A DNA stretch of 13,872 nt from QNYQ01 sp964542985 (GCA_964542985.1 CAZIWH010000046.1:1-13872), one strand, 5' to 3'; counted from the first letter of the stretch, positions 6,145-13,033 are shown. The notes: generated by a model from the sequence alone, not told the origin. Made by a program: numbers and translations.

Positions 6145-8055
6145 CTAGGCTTCTCCCGCCGCCTGCCTCTTGCCCGGCACCCATAGCAGCTTATAGACCG
6201 CCACGACAAGTATAGTTATCATCGCAATGTACCAGAGCGCCACCAGAGCCAGACTTGCAGCCATGTGGGCCACATTGTTAGTCGTGGCTGCAACATCCAC
6301 CGTCATGAGGCCATAGATTGTCCAAGGCTTCCTGCCTATCTCGCGAACCGCCCAACCCATGTCACTGATAATCTGGGCCAACACGGCGAAGGGAAGGGCT
6401 AGCTTCAGCACCCAGGCGGGGCGGCCGCGTATCCTCAGCACGCTGAGCAGCTTGTCGGCGAAGCCCCACCTTGTGCGCAACGCTACTAGGCCAACGAGGA
6501 GCCCGTAGAGGCCAAGGAGCACCGCGAGCCCTATCTTCGTGTAGTAGATGTAGTGTATTACCAGCGGTGGACGACAGTCGTAGCTTGGCTGGCCGCTGAG
6601 CATACACTGGCAGTAGTGCGACGGTATCTTGTCATATCTCGGCAGCCCGACGTTGGGGTTGCCGTAAGCAACCATGCTCATCATCTTCTCTACTAGGCCC
6701 TCTACGTGGAACAGCTTTGGTATGCTTGTGAAGCCCGCCGCGGTGCCCTCCATAGCTGCGAACTTCTCAGGGTTCCAGTGAGCAACCGCAACGCCCATCT
6801 CGTGGCCCGTGACGAAACCCTGGAAGGCTATCGCTATCGCTGCGAACACCGCTGTAAAGACGAAGGCCTTCTCCAGGTAGCGGCGGTACTCCTCACTAGC
6901 CCTCTCGCTGAGGCTGAGGAGTCTGAGGGAGAAGCCCGCCAGGGCGGTGAAGCCACTCACCACAAGTGCGGAGCCTATGACGTGCAGTATGGTAGCGGGA
7001 TAAACGGGGCTCTTGAATGTCACAGTGGTCACGCCAACATACTTTATCGTGGCCAGCAGGATAGCGTCGAGGATGTTCTTGACTGGTATGTTGCCCAGGG
7101 CGGCTAGCAGCTCGTTGGTCTTAATTGGGCCTGCAAGGTTGAGGCCGGCGACGTAGGGTTCGGCGCGGGTCATCTTCACTAGCTCGCCGAGGAGCTGCTT
7201 CAATGCCTCTGGGTTCTTCTCGGCGAGCTGCACTATGGCGGCCACGTTTATCATGGTCTGGTTGCCTAGCTGGGGTATCGGCTTAAGCAGCACACTATCC
7301 TTCAACCTGACACCGAAGTAGGCTTCGCGGACAAGCTGCTGCACTACACGAACAGGCATCTGGACTACGTAGACTTTTGTCTGCACACCATTCACGCTTA
7401 GCTCAGCTGTAGCTATATGCCCATTAACAGTGACTGGCCTAACCCCCGCCTTGAGCAGCAGAGGTACATTGAGTACCTTGAAGATGGGTTCGGGGATAGC
7501 CGCTGTTATTAATGGATAACCCTTGTCGTAGAGGTAGACTAGGTGGCCGTTCTCAACCTTTATGGCTGGCACTATCCCTGTGGGAGCTACCATGAAGCTG
7601 TTGACGCTTACTATCATGCTAGCGCTGTACCAGGCGCCAAGGAAGCCCAGAAACGCTACCGCTGCTAGGGCCTTCTTCGGTATCCTGTCCCAGCCGTACC
7701 AGAGCATGTAGAGGAACACTACCTCCATCATGAAGGCGAAGATCTCGGCGTAGAGCGGGAAGTAGATGTATCGTCCCGCCGCGTCGGTAAGGTTCGGCCA
7801 GAGGAGTACTAGTCCAAACTCGCTACCAGTGCCAGTAGCAGCGCCAACAGCAAAGACTATTACAAAGCCCTTGGCGAGTGTCCTGGCTATCTTCTCCCAG
7901 TCCGCGTCCCTAGTTTTAAGATATATCAGCAACGCTATAAACGTCATGAACGGCAGGCCGAGAACGTACTGGAGTATGGTCCAGTGCGCAGCGATTCCGA
8001 CGAAGGAAAGCGCTCTGAGGCCGGGCAGCGGGTAACTAGCCCATCCAGGGTACAT
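6145..8055 (-). CDS. cydA: Cytochrome bd-type quinol oxidase subunit I (CydA)
   Basis: This is the catalytic subunit of a bd-family oxygen reductase in the membrane: quinol is oxidised and O2 reduced to water. In 636 residues it shows the b595 His in AAHWTILQY (H24), Glu residues at 104 and 111 in helix III ahead of GWDR (121-124), the b558 His in ILHVIGS (H358), the quinol-loop GHEM (417-420) with K431 and E436 in PEKFAAMEG (matching K252 and E257 of E. coli CydA), and GRKPW (574-578) for GRQPW. Two oddities: about 170 extra residues lie between helices IV and V (roughly 165-350), making the protein longer than the usual 450-530, and the b558 Met position seems to be Lys (K507). The Q-loop is short and carries CQC and a third Cys (482, 484, 494). 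The ATG at 8055 has GGAGG five bases ahead, and MYPGW precedes the first helix. No cydB is nearby; the CydA-like gene downstream takes its place (CydAA' type). No cydC/cydD or cydX is seen. Confidence 0.93.
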   Translation of the reverse strand: MYPGWASYPLPGLRALSFVGIAAHWTILQYVLGLPFMTFIALLIYLKTRDADWEKIARTLAKGFVIVFAVGAATGTGSEFGLVLLWPNLTDAAGRYIYFPLYAEIFAFMMEVVFLYMLWYGWDRIPKKALAAVAFLGFLGAWYSASMIVSVNSFMVAPTGIVPAIKVENGHLVYLYDKGYPLITAAIPEPIFKVLNVPLLLKAGVRPVTVNGHIATAELSVNGVQTKVYVVQMPVRVVQQLVREAYFGVRLKDSVLLKPIPQLGNQTMINVAAIVQLAEKNPEALKQLLGELVKMTRAEPYVAGLNLAGPIKTNELLAALGNIPVKNILDAILLATIKYVGVTTVTFKSPVYPATILHVIGSALVVSGFTALAGFSLRLLSLSERASEEYRRYLEKAFVFTAVFAAIAIAFQGFVTGHEMGVAVAHWNPEKFAAMEGTAAGFTSIPKLFHVEGLVEKMMSMVAYGNPNVGLPRYDKIPSHYCQCMLSGQPSYDCRPPLVIHYIYYTKIGLAVLLGLYGLLVGLVALRTRWGFADKLLSVLRIRGRPAWVLKLALPFAVLAQIISDMGWAVREIGRKPWTIYGLMTVDVAATTNNVAHMAASLALVALWYIAMITILVVAVYKLLWVPGKRQAAGEA

Positions 8056-8113
8056 ATGCTCCTCCCCCCAAGGCGGTATCTATGACGAATCCGCATCCAA
8101 TACCATTGGTACC

Positions 8114-8157
8114 CCATTTATCCCCATGAAGCCTATACAGCTGTTAAAACCGGTTTT
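8114..8157 (-). promoter_or_regulatory. Probable cydA promoter region with palindrome
   Basis: In the 234-base gap between cydA and the tRNA gene, the minus strand has GGGATAAATGG (about 8124-8114), a TATA-like element about 60-70 bases before the cydA ATG. Upstream of it is the perfect 12-base palindrome AAAACCGGTTTT (8146-8157), which could be a regulator site or part of another promoter (TTTTAACAG). The functional assignment is tentative. The remainder of the gap (8158-8289) shows only AT-rich sequence that may serve the tRNA gene. Confidence 0.35.
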
Positions 8158-8236
8158 CCCGTGTTTCTTAAGCAGGTGTCTTCAACGCATATGTTAAACA
8201 CCATAACAGAATATTATTCATATAGCAATAGAGGCT

Positions 8237-8249
8237 AATACTAATAAAC
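8237..8249 (+). promoter_or_regulatory. Possible TATA box for tRNA-Pro
   Basis: ATACTAATAAAC is the most A-box-like element ahead of the tRNA. It predicts a start near 8270 and so a 5' leader of about 20 bases for RNase P to remove. Confidence 0.3.
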
Positions 8250-8289
8250 CGCACCCCCATCCCACGAGATGAGACGCGGTTGAGGAAAC

Positions 8290-8394
8290 GGGGCCGTCGT
8301 CTAGCTTGGTAGGATGCCGGCCTGGGGACCCACCCCGCACGAACCTGGGCCGGAACGCCGGTGGTCCCGGGTTCAAATCCCGGCGGCCCCACCA
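8290..8394 (+). tRNA. tRNA-Pro (anticodon GGG), with intron and encoded CCA
   Basis: A complete cloverleaf can be drawn. The acceptor stem GGGGCCG (8290-8296) pairs with CGGCCCC (8384-8390). The D arm is GTCT/GGAT (8299-8302 with 8312-8315, two G-U pairs) with the GG of the D loop at 8308-8309. The anticodon stem CCGGC (8317-8321) pairs with GCCGG (8357-8361) across the intron, and the loop CTGGGGC gives anticodon GGG at 8324-8326. The variable loop has five bases. The T stem CCGGG (8367-8371) pairs with CCCGG (8379-8383) around TTCAAAT. Discriminator A8391 is followed by a genomically encoded CCA (8392-8394). It reads CCC and CCU proline codons. The gene stands alone between cydA (divergent) and the pilin-like genes. 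Without its intron the molecule is 77 bases including CCA. Confidence 0.97.
8328..8355 (+). other. 28-base archaeal tRNA intron (position 37/38) with BHB motif
   Basis: The intron lies at the canonical site after base 37. The bulge-helix-bulge motif is complete: the central helix is CTGG (8322-8325) with CCGG (8350-8353), four pairs including one U-G; the first three-base bulge is GGA (8326-8328) and the second AAC (8354-8356); the intron helix is CCCA (8329-8332) with TGGG (8346-8349). Cleavage between the second and third bulge bases, as done by the archaeal splicing endonuclease, removes exactly 8328-8355 and restores a seven-base anticodon loop. Confidence 0.95.
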
Positions 8395-8522
8395 AGCCAT
8401 CCTACCATCCAATACCGTCAATCGGGCTGCCGATCACCGCATCCGACTTGTTCTCCGCCTTCTCGTCGAGGCCATGAGCTAGCATCTTCTCTAGTACGCA
8501 TCCACGTACAAACTGACATGCT

Positions 8523-8549
8523 ATGCTTATAGCTTGACTAATAAAAGGG
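8523..8549 (+). promoter_or_regulatory. Possible promoter of the pilin-like operon
   Basis: In the 213-base gap after the tRNA, the AT-rich GCTTATAGC (8525-8533) and CTAATAAAAGG (8538-8548) are the best TATA candidates; they predict starts near 8555 or 8570, 40-55 bases before the ATG at 8608. I see no other feature in 8395-8607. Confidence 0.35.
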
Positions 8550-8607
8550 GGTTGCGAAAGGTAACAGTATACTTAGGCATACCAAGGATAGCAAGAGGTG
8601 CGAGGGA

Positions 8608-10971
8608 ATGACATACAGTCCCCCCCGAGGAGGAGGCGCCGGACTGAGAGGCCTCTCCAGCACCATAGCAGGAGTAATTATATTCACGTTCCTGCTCACC
8701 GCAATAGTGCCTCTCATAATATACACCATAGGGAGCAGCGTCGGAACCAGCATGAGAGCTAGCATCAACCTTGCCATCAAGGCTAAGCAGGTCTACACTG
8801 GGCTTAACCTCACCCTACTGCCCAACTCCACGCCCACTGAGAAGTACTATCTGCTTCAAAACCTCGCGAGCAGCGATAGAAGTATAGTATTGCTTTCAGT
8901 AACCGACGGCAGGAACATCTATATGGTTAGGGCAGCGTCCGCGTTCAGGAACTGGGTCACAGCTGGAGCCGCACAAGTTATTGTACTGCCAATACACGGA
9001 GTATACATAGTTAACCCGTTTGTAGTGCTGAAGCCCCAAGGCACAGTACTCGTAGAGGTTATTGGCGGCAAGCTGCTCGGCGCTATAACGCCGCAGGGCG
9101 CCTACGTGCAGCCCCAGGGCACAATAGCCAACGCTATAGCGAACTACTCTCTCGTAGCCGGCAGCTTGAAGACAAACTACTTCGACTTGAGCGGCTATAC
9201 GAGCCTAGCCCAGTTGCTCACAAACCCCAACGTAGTCCTTACAACAAATCCTGCAAGCAACACCACTAACAGCTCGATACTCTGGAGCGGCGTCATGGAA
9301 ACCAACTGCCTAACAGACAACGGTAACGTGACCGGGAGCTACATACCAGCGACTGGACTGAACTACACAAGCGCCACAGAGGTATACATAATGAACCTTG
9401 GCCCCGAGCCCGGGAGTATGATAATAGGGGGCTCTAACCCGCCTTACAACGTCAGCGGCTATGGCACCACGATATACATGACCTTCTACACGCTCGCGCC
9501 CGGCAAGAACGGCGAGGCCGGCCTCTTCTACATAGCGTTCCCCGACAACACTAAGGCAGTGTGCTATAGCTGGAGCATAGAGGGTACGCAGTACTTCTAC
9601 TCAGACTGCTGGCCCTCCAGCCCGGCGGGAGAAGCACTGGACTTCATAAGCGTTATGAAGGATAGGTTCCTCAGCGTGGAGTGGAGCACGCCTAGGAGCT
9701 ACGTTGACACCTGGAGCATGAATGGTGTCTACAATATTTCCTTCATGCCGGAGAAATGGGGGCTCATAGCCACCGGCATAGAGGATAACACGTACCCTGT
9801 GCTGATATACTGTCCCCCCAATACAGTTAGCGTGACGCTGCTGGCCACGGGAGAGCTTCAGATCAAAACAACTGGCGCGTGTAGAGCGTATCTATACAGC
9901 CCACCAACTGACCGCCTATACATCGGCGAGCTTGAGCCGGGCGCAGTGTTCCAGGCGGCACAGTACTATCCAACAAGCCCCGCAGTGGTGGCCTGGGGTA
10001 ACGCCACTAACGCAAGGCTAAACGGCGATATGGTTGTCTCAGAATACGTGTACTACAGTGGAGGCTACGGGTGGGGGTGGGGTAATAGTATAAACTTCGG
10101 TATACCCGAGTACCCGGTGAAGTTGAAGCTCATAAACTTCAGCACAGTCGAACTGAGACTACGTAACTATAATGGCAACGTCTACAGCGGTGTGAACGCC
10201 TTCGGGATGTACTACTATAGCGGAACAACGTTCAGCGACAGCGCTGGGACGACATGGTATGTGTTCTATGAGCTGGACTACTTCGGCAGGCTGGGACAGG
10301 TGACTATCTACAAGTTTGAGCCAGGCATAGTGGGCGGCATCGACCCCTACATGGTGTTTGCAGACACAGACGGCAATGGGCTGATAGAGATGGTGTTCAC
10401 TACCGAGGACTTCAAGTTCGGCCAGGCATATAGCTACGATGACTGGTTCCTAACGCCTTCCAGCACAAGCGGACAATGGATCAGCGATGGAGTAGACTTC
10501 TATGTCCCCGCAGCCTACGGCTATTCTACTCAGTACCTACTTAGGGGGTGCATGGATAAGTCCACGAAGTTCATCTACCTTAAGTTCCGGGGCAACTACG
10601 CGGTTGACGGCAGCCAGATTGCTGAGGTTGCTGTACAGATACGCTACAAGTTCCACGACAACGCGGGAGCCGATGTAGAGGACGCGCAGAACCCGAAGGC
10701 TGGTATCATGGGGTTCTTCCTGGTAGACAGTAACGGCACCGTGTACAGTAGCAGCGTCTACATCTACCAGCAGCTGGCACAGCTTGAGGACACTTGGCCG
10801 CCGAACACTAACTTCGTGTCAGACTCGGTGTACCTACCGGTGCCTAACGAGAAGAAACTATTCTACGTGGTGTTCGGCGTATCCGACCCTTACGGCTGGG
10901 ACGCTGTGAACGATGACCTCGACTACACGCTGAGCATAGAGTGGCTCGGCATGTGGTACCTGCATAGGTAG
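8608..10971 (+). CDS. Very large pilin-like surface protein (class III signal peptide)
   Basis: A 787-residue secreted protein. The N-terminus has the layout of archaeal type IV pilins and archaellins: a short polar leader ending in Arg-Gly (R14-G15), then a hydrophobic helix (about 16-41), which fits cleavage by the PibD/FlaK prepilin peptidase. The usual Glu near +5 is absent. The rest is a long ectodomain rich in Tyr, Gly, Ser, Asn and Thr with many N-x-S/T sequons, six cysteines, a Gly/Trp stretch GYGWGWG (near 490) and a DTDGNGLIE loop (586-594) resembling EF-hand/dockerin-type Ca2+ loops. Ordinary pilins have 120-250 residues, so this may be an adhesin or tip/filament protein built on a pilin stem. 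The start is ATG 8608 with GAGGTG seven bases ahead. A smaller pilin-like gene follows after 44 bases, probably in the same transcript. I do not recognise a named family. Pyrodictium cannula proteins were considered, but size and N-terminus do not fit. Confidence 0.85.
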   Translation: MTYSPPRGGGAGLRGLSSTIAGVIIFTFLLTAIVPLIIYTIGSSVGTSMRASINLAIKAKQVYTGLNLTLLPNSTPTEKYYLLQNLASSDRSIVLLSVTDGRNIYMVRAASAFRNWVTAGAAQVIVLPIHGVYIVNPFVVLKPQGTVLVEVIGGKLLGAITPQGAYVQPQGTIANAIANYSLVAGSLKTNYFDLSGYTSLAQLLTNPNVVLTTNPASNTTNSSILWSGVMETNCLTDNGNVTGSYIPATGLNYTSATEVYIMNLGPEPGSMIIGGSNPPYNVSGYGTTIYMTFYTLAPGKNGEAGLFYIAFPDNTKAVCYSWSIEGTQYFYSDCWPSSPAGEALDFISVMKDRFLSVEWSTPRSYVDTWSMNGVYNISFMPEKWGLIATGIEDNTYPVLIYCPPNTVSVTLLATGELQIKTTGACRAYLYSPPTDRLYIGELEPGAVFQAAQYYPTSPAVVAWGNATNARLNGDMVVSEYVYYSGGYGWGWGNSINFGIPEYPVKLKLINFSTVELRLRNYNGNVYSGVNAFGMYYYSGTTFSDSAGTTWYVFYELDYFGRLGQVTIYKFEPGIVGGIDPYMVFADTDGNGLIEMVFTTEDFKFGQAYSYDDWFLTPSSTSGQWISDGVDFYVPAAYGYSTQYLLRGCMDKSTKFIYLKFRGNYAVDGSQIAEVAVQIRYKFHDNAGADVEDAQNPKAGIMGFFLVDSNGTVYSSSVYIYQQLAQLEDTWPPNTNFVSDSVYLPVPNEKKLFYVVFGVSDPYGWDAVNDDLDYTLSIEWLGMWYLHR

Positions 10972-11015
10972 ATAAAAGGAGACCCGAACGGCCGCGAGAC
11001 GGGGGTGTAGAGGGA

Positions 11016-11699
11016 ATGAATATGCATGTTTTTAGAGGCCAAGCCGAACTCATCTCAACGGTTATTCTCGTCTCTCTAGCCGTGGTCATAGCCCTCGGGC
11101 TTGTGTACTACCTTACCCCCCTCCTTGCTGGCGTACGTGTGGAGCAGCAGGTTATGTCAAGGCTCGCGCAGATCGCCAGCAGCCTTGATGCTGGCGTAGC
11201 GGCAGCCGAGCCTGGGGCCAACAATCTGTCCGCAGTGTTTTTCGTCCAGAACGGAGGCGTGGATAATGTGACTGTTTTCCTTGGCGTGCTGGCTGTGAAG
11301 AATAATAATGTGCCGGTGGCTACGCTCTACAACTACAGCTTCTACAATATGAGCAGCGCCACGGCTGTTCTCAACGGCACTGCGGGCTGGGCATTGTTGC
11401 CCAGCGAGCAGGTCAACCCTGGCCTCGTCTACGTATATGCGGGCGACAACTATTATACACTAGCGAGCTTCGTTAGGAACATAACCGGCTACAAGATGTT
11501 CACCGGCGGGATCATACCTCCAGGCGGCATCGGGATATACAAGCTCCTCCTGAACTTCACAACGACAAGATTCACGTACGAGGTCGCCATATTCGTTATG
11601 ATAAATGGCCGCTACTATGAGGTCGCCGCGCTGCCCGTTCTGGGGGCAGGCGGCGTCATAGTTACGAACACGACGTTGATAGCGAGGCCGGTGCCCTAG
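11016..11699 (+). CDS. Pilin/archaellin-like surface protein
   Basis: A 227-residue protein with a textbook class III signal peptide: leader ending FRG (R7-G8), then QAEL with Glu at +3, and a hydrophobic helix to about residue 37. The mature N-terminal helix would form the filament core after PibD-type cleavage. The remaining 190 residues are beta-rich, have no cysteine and carry about eight N-x-S/T sequons, as expected of a heavily glycosylated extracellular protein. The start is ATG 11016, preceded by GGGGGTG eight bases away; ATG 11022 with GAGGGA six bases ahead would shorten the leader by two residues and keep the cleavage site. It lies 44 bases after the large pilin-like gene on the same strand, so the two probably form major and minor parts of one structure. 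The TAG stop overlaps the stop of the convergent dcd gene. Archaellin itself is less likely, as no fla/arl genes are visible. Confidence 0.87.
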   Translation: MNMHVFRGQAELISTVILVSLAVVIALGLVYYLTPLLAGVRVEQQVMSRLAQIASSLDAGVAAAEPGANNLSAVFFVQNGGVDNVTVFLGVLAVKNNNVPVATLYNYSFYNMSSATAVLNGTAGWALLPSEQVNPGLVYVYAGDNYYTLASFVRNITGYKMFTGGIIPPGGIGIYKLLLNFTTTRFTYEVAIFVMINGRYYEVAALPVLGAGGVIVTNTTLIARPVP

Positions 11700-12223
11700 T
11701 CTGTTTTTGGTGGTGTCACTCCGCGCTGGCCCTGGTACTTGCCCCGGTATGGGTTGGCTACCGGGCTCGTTGTCTTCAAGAAGACCACGTGTAGGAACCT
11801 CTGCCCGGGGTACACCTTCACTGGGTAGGCGGAGCCTATGATCTCTATTGTTACTTGTCCCTCGAAGCCGGCATCTATGACCGTGGGGGGGACGAATAGG
11901 CCTAGGCGGGCAAACGTGCTGCGTATATTCACGAGGCCGACCAGGTCGTCCGGGAGGGCTACGGTCTCTAGTGTCGTGGCGAGTACATGCTCGTAGGGTT
12001 TTACTACGAATCCCTCGTCGCCGGCCCTGGTACAGCGGTAGTAGGTGTCGCGGCTGAAGCCTCTCCTTGTGTCAAGCACCGGCGCGTCCGGGTTGAAGCG
12101 GCAGAACTCGCTGCCGAGCCTCAGGTCTACCCCGTTCTCTCTTATTGTGTCGCTGCTGAGCGGCTCTATGCGGAGAAGACCCTTCTCCAGGTACCAGGCT
12201 ATATCGCGGTCCGAGAGAATCAA
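11696..12223 (-). CDS. dcd: dCTP deaminase
   Basis: Dcd removes the amino group of dCTP to give dUTP, a step in dTTP supply in the cytoplasm; some archaeal relatives also act as dUTPase, which cannot be told from sequence by eye. The frame is open to an ATG at 12232, but I choose the TTG at 12223 (175 residues): the protein then begins MILSDRDI, the conserved start of the family, and the GGGAGG site lies nine bases ahead, whereas it abuts the ATG with no spacing. Counting from that start, the signature NIRSTFARLG (99-108) gives R101, S102 and R106, IDAGFEGQVTIE (116-127) gives the catalytic Glu E127, and GKYQGQ..GVTPP (161-172) closes the nucleotide site at the C-terminus. The length is normal. 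The gene follows the biotin ligase on the same strand after about 75-85 bases and may share its transcript. Its stop overlaps that of the convergent pilin-like gene. Confidence 0.96.
   Translation of the reverse strand: MILSDRDIAWYLEKGLLRIEPLSSDTIRENGVDLRLGSEFCRFNPDAPVLDTRRGFSRDTYYRCTRAGDEGFVVKPYEHVLATTLETVALPDDLVGLVNIRSTFARLGLFVPPTVIDAGFEGQVTIEIIGSAYPVKVYPGQRFLHVVFLKTTSPVANPYRGKYQGQRGVTPPKTD
11701..11710 (+). terminator. T-tract past the pilin-like operon, inside dcd
   Basis: CTGTTTTTGG begins just after the TAG at 11697. The five-T run could end the plus-strand transcript, though it lies in the coding region of the convergent dcd gene. Weak evidence. Confidence 0.3.
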
Positions 12224-12307
12224 GGCGCTCATCCTCCCGTCGTCCGCCCTCTCCTACCCCAGGATTACCGTAGCCCTTGGAGGGGGTTCCGGGTTCGCGG
12301 GGCGGTG

Positions 12308-12979
12308 TTACCTCCAGCGGAGTACGTGGCAGCAGGTCACTTGGGCTACACCGCTTCTCGTTTCTAGGAGCAGCGCGCCGCTGAGGGTTATGCCTGCACC
12401 CCTGCCCTCCAGTACCCCCCGCGGGGTCTCCACTGCCACGATGCGGCCTAGGAGGGCGTCGCGGGCCGCTGCCTCGCGTATGCAGCTCCTTGCCTCCCCT
12501 AGGGCGTGGAGTGTAGCCTCCAGGGCTGCCGCTGCTACTTGGCCGAGGCTGCCCGTGTAGCCGAGGTCTGCCAGCCTGGCTGCTCCCGGCGGGACGGGGT
12601 TGTACACGTTGACCCCTATCCCTATCCTAGTCAACCCGCCTCTTACCTCAACGAGTATCCCGGCCAGCTTTCCCCCATTCGGGGCTAGAACGTCGTTGGG
12701 CCACTTCACCTGGAGCCTCTGCCCTGTGAGCTTCTCCAGCTCTGCTGCGAGGCAGCCGCCCACGGCTACGGAGAGGCCTGGGGGTGGCGGGTCTGCTGTA
12801 TGGAAGGTGAGCCAGGCTCCCCCCGGAGGGCTTTGCCAGGCTCCCGTCCTGCCTCTGCCGCGGCTCTGTGTGATAGCTATGGTTGCACCCGGTATGCTTG
12901 GGGGCGGGGTGTCCATTGTGCTCCCAAGATAGTCGTAGACTTCGATGCTGGTCAGCCTGAGCGTCACTGGGCGCCACAC
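12308..12979 (-). CDS. Biotin-[acyl-CoA carboxylase] ligase, monofunctional (no HTH domain)
   Basis: Biotin protein ligase makes biotinyl-5'-AMP from biotin and ATP and transfers biotin to the Lys of a carboxyl-carrier protein. In 223 residues the motifs are STMDT (20-24), the adenylate loop SRGRGRTGAWQSP (39-51), KWPNDVL (92-98) with the biotin-binding Lys region, GKLAGILVE (103-111) and GIGVNV (120-125). A small C-terminal domain follows from about 175. There is no N-terminal DNA-binding domain, so it is not a BirA-type repressor; the length fits archaeal ligases of about 235 residues. The loop has Thr-Gly-Ala where GRGRRGR is usual. The start is GTG 12979 beside a GAGGA with almost no spacing; GTG 12967 (V5), 11 bases further, may be the true start. 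The divergent neighbour is a biotin carboxylase, whose carrier partner this enzyme would modify; dcd follows downstream. Confidence 0.95.
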   Translation of the reverse strand: MWRPVTLRLTSIEVYDYLGSTMDTPPPSIPGATIAITQSRGRGRTGAWQSPPGGAWLTFHTADPPPPGLSVAVGGCLAAELEKLTGQRLQVKWPNDVLAPNGGKLAGILVEVRGGLTRIGIGVNVYNPVPPGAARLADLGYTGSLGQVAAAALEATLHALGEARSCIREAAARDALLGRIVAVETPRGVLEGRGAGITLSGALLLETRSGVAQVTCCHVLRWR

Positions 12980-13033
12980 TCCTCATTCTTCGTCTACTGT
13001 CGTAGAGGGTTTACGGCTGCCGTCTTGAACTCT

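Noticed and set aside
6706..7107. Plus-strand ORF of 133 codons opposite cydA
   Set aside because: It lies antisense to conserved CydA motifs (GHEM, PEKFAAMEG) and has no promoter or SD of its own.
8168..8421. Two overlapping minus-strand ORFs over the tRNA gene with peptides like GPPGFEPGTTG and GRRDLNPGPP
   Set aside because: These are antisense translations of the T arm and acceptor stem of a tRNA, a well-known source of false proteins. No SD, and the tRNA explains the sequence.
8608..11699. Pyrodictium cannula proteins or archaellins
   Set aside because: Cannula proteins are small and lack pilin-type N-termini; no archaellum motor genes are visible. Only the pilin-like N-terminus is supported.
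12045..12560. Plus-strand ORFs across dcd, the dcd-ligase gap and the biotin ligase end
   Set aside because: They cross two genes with firm family motifs on the minus strand and have Ser/Arg/Ala-rich composition typical of shadow frames.
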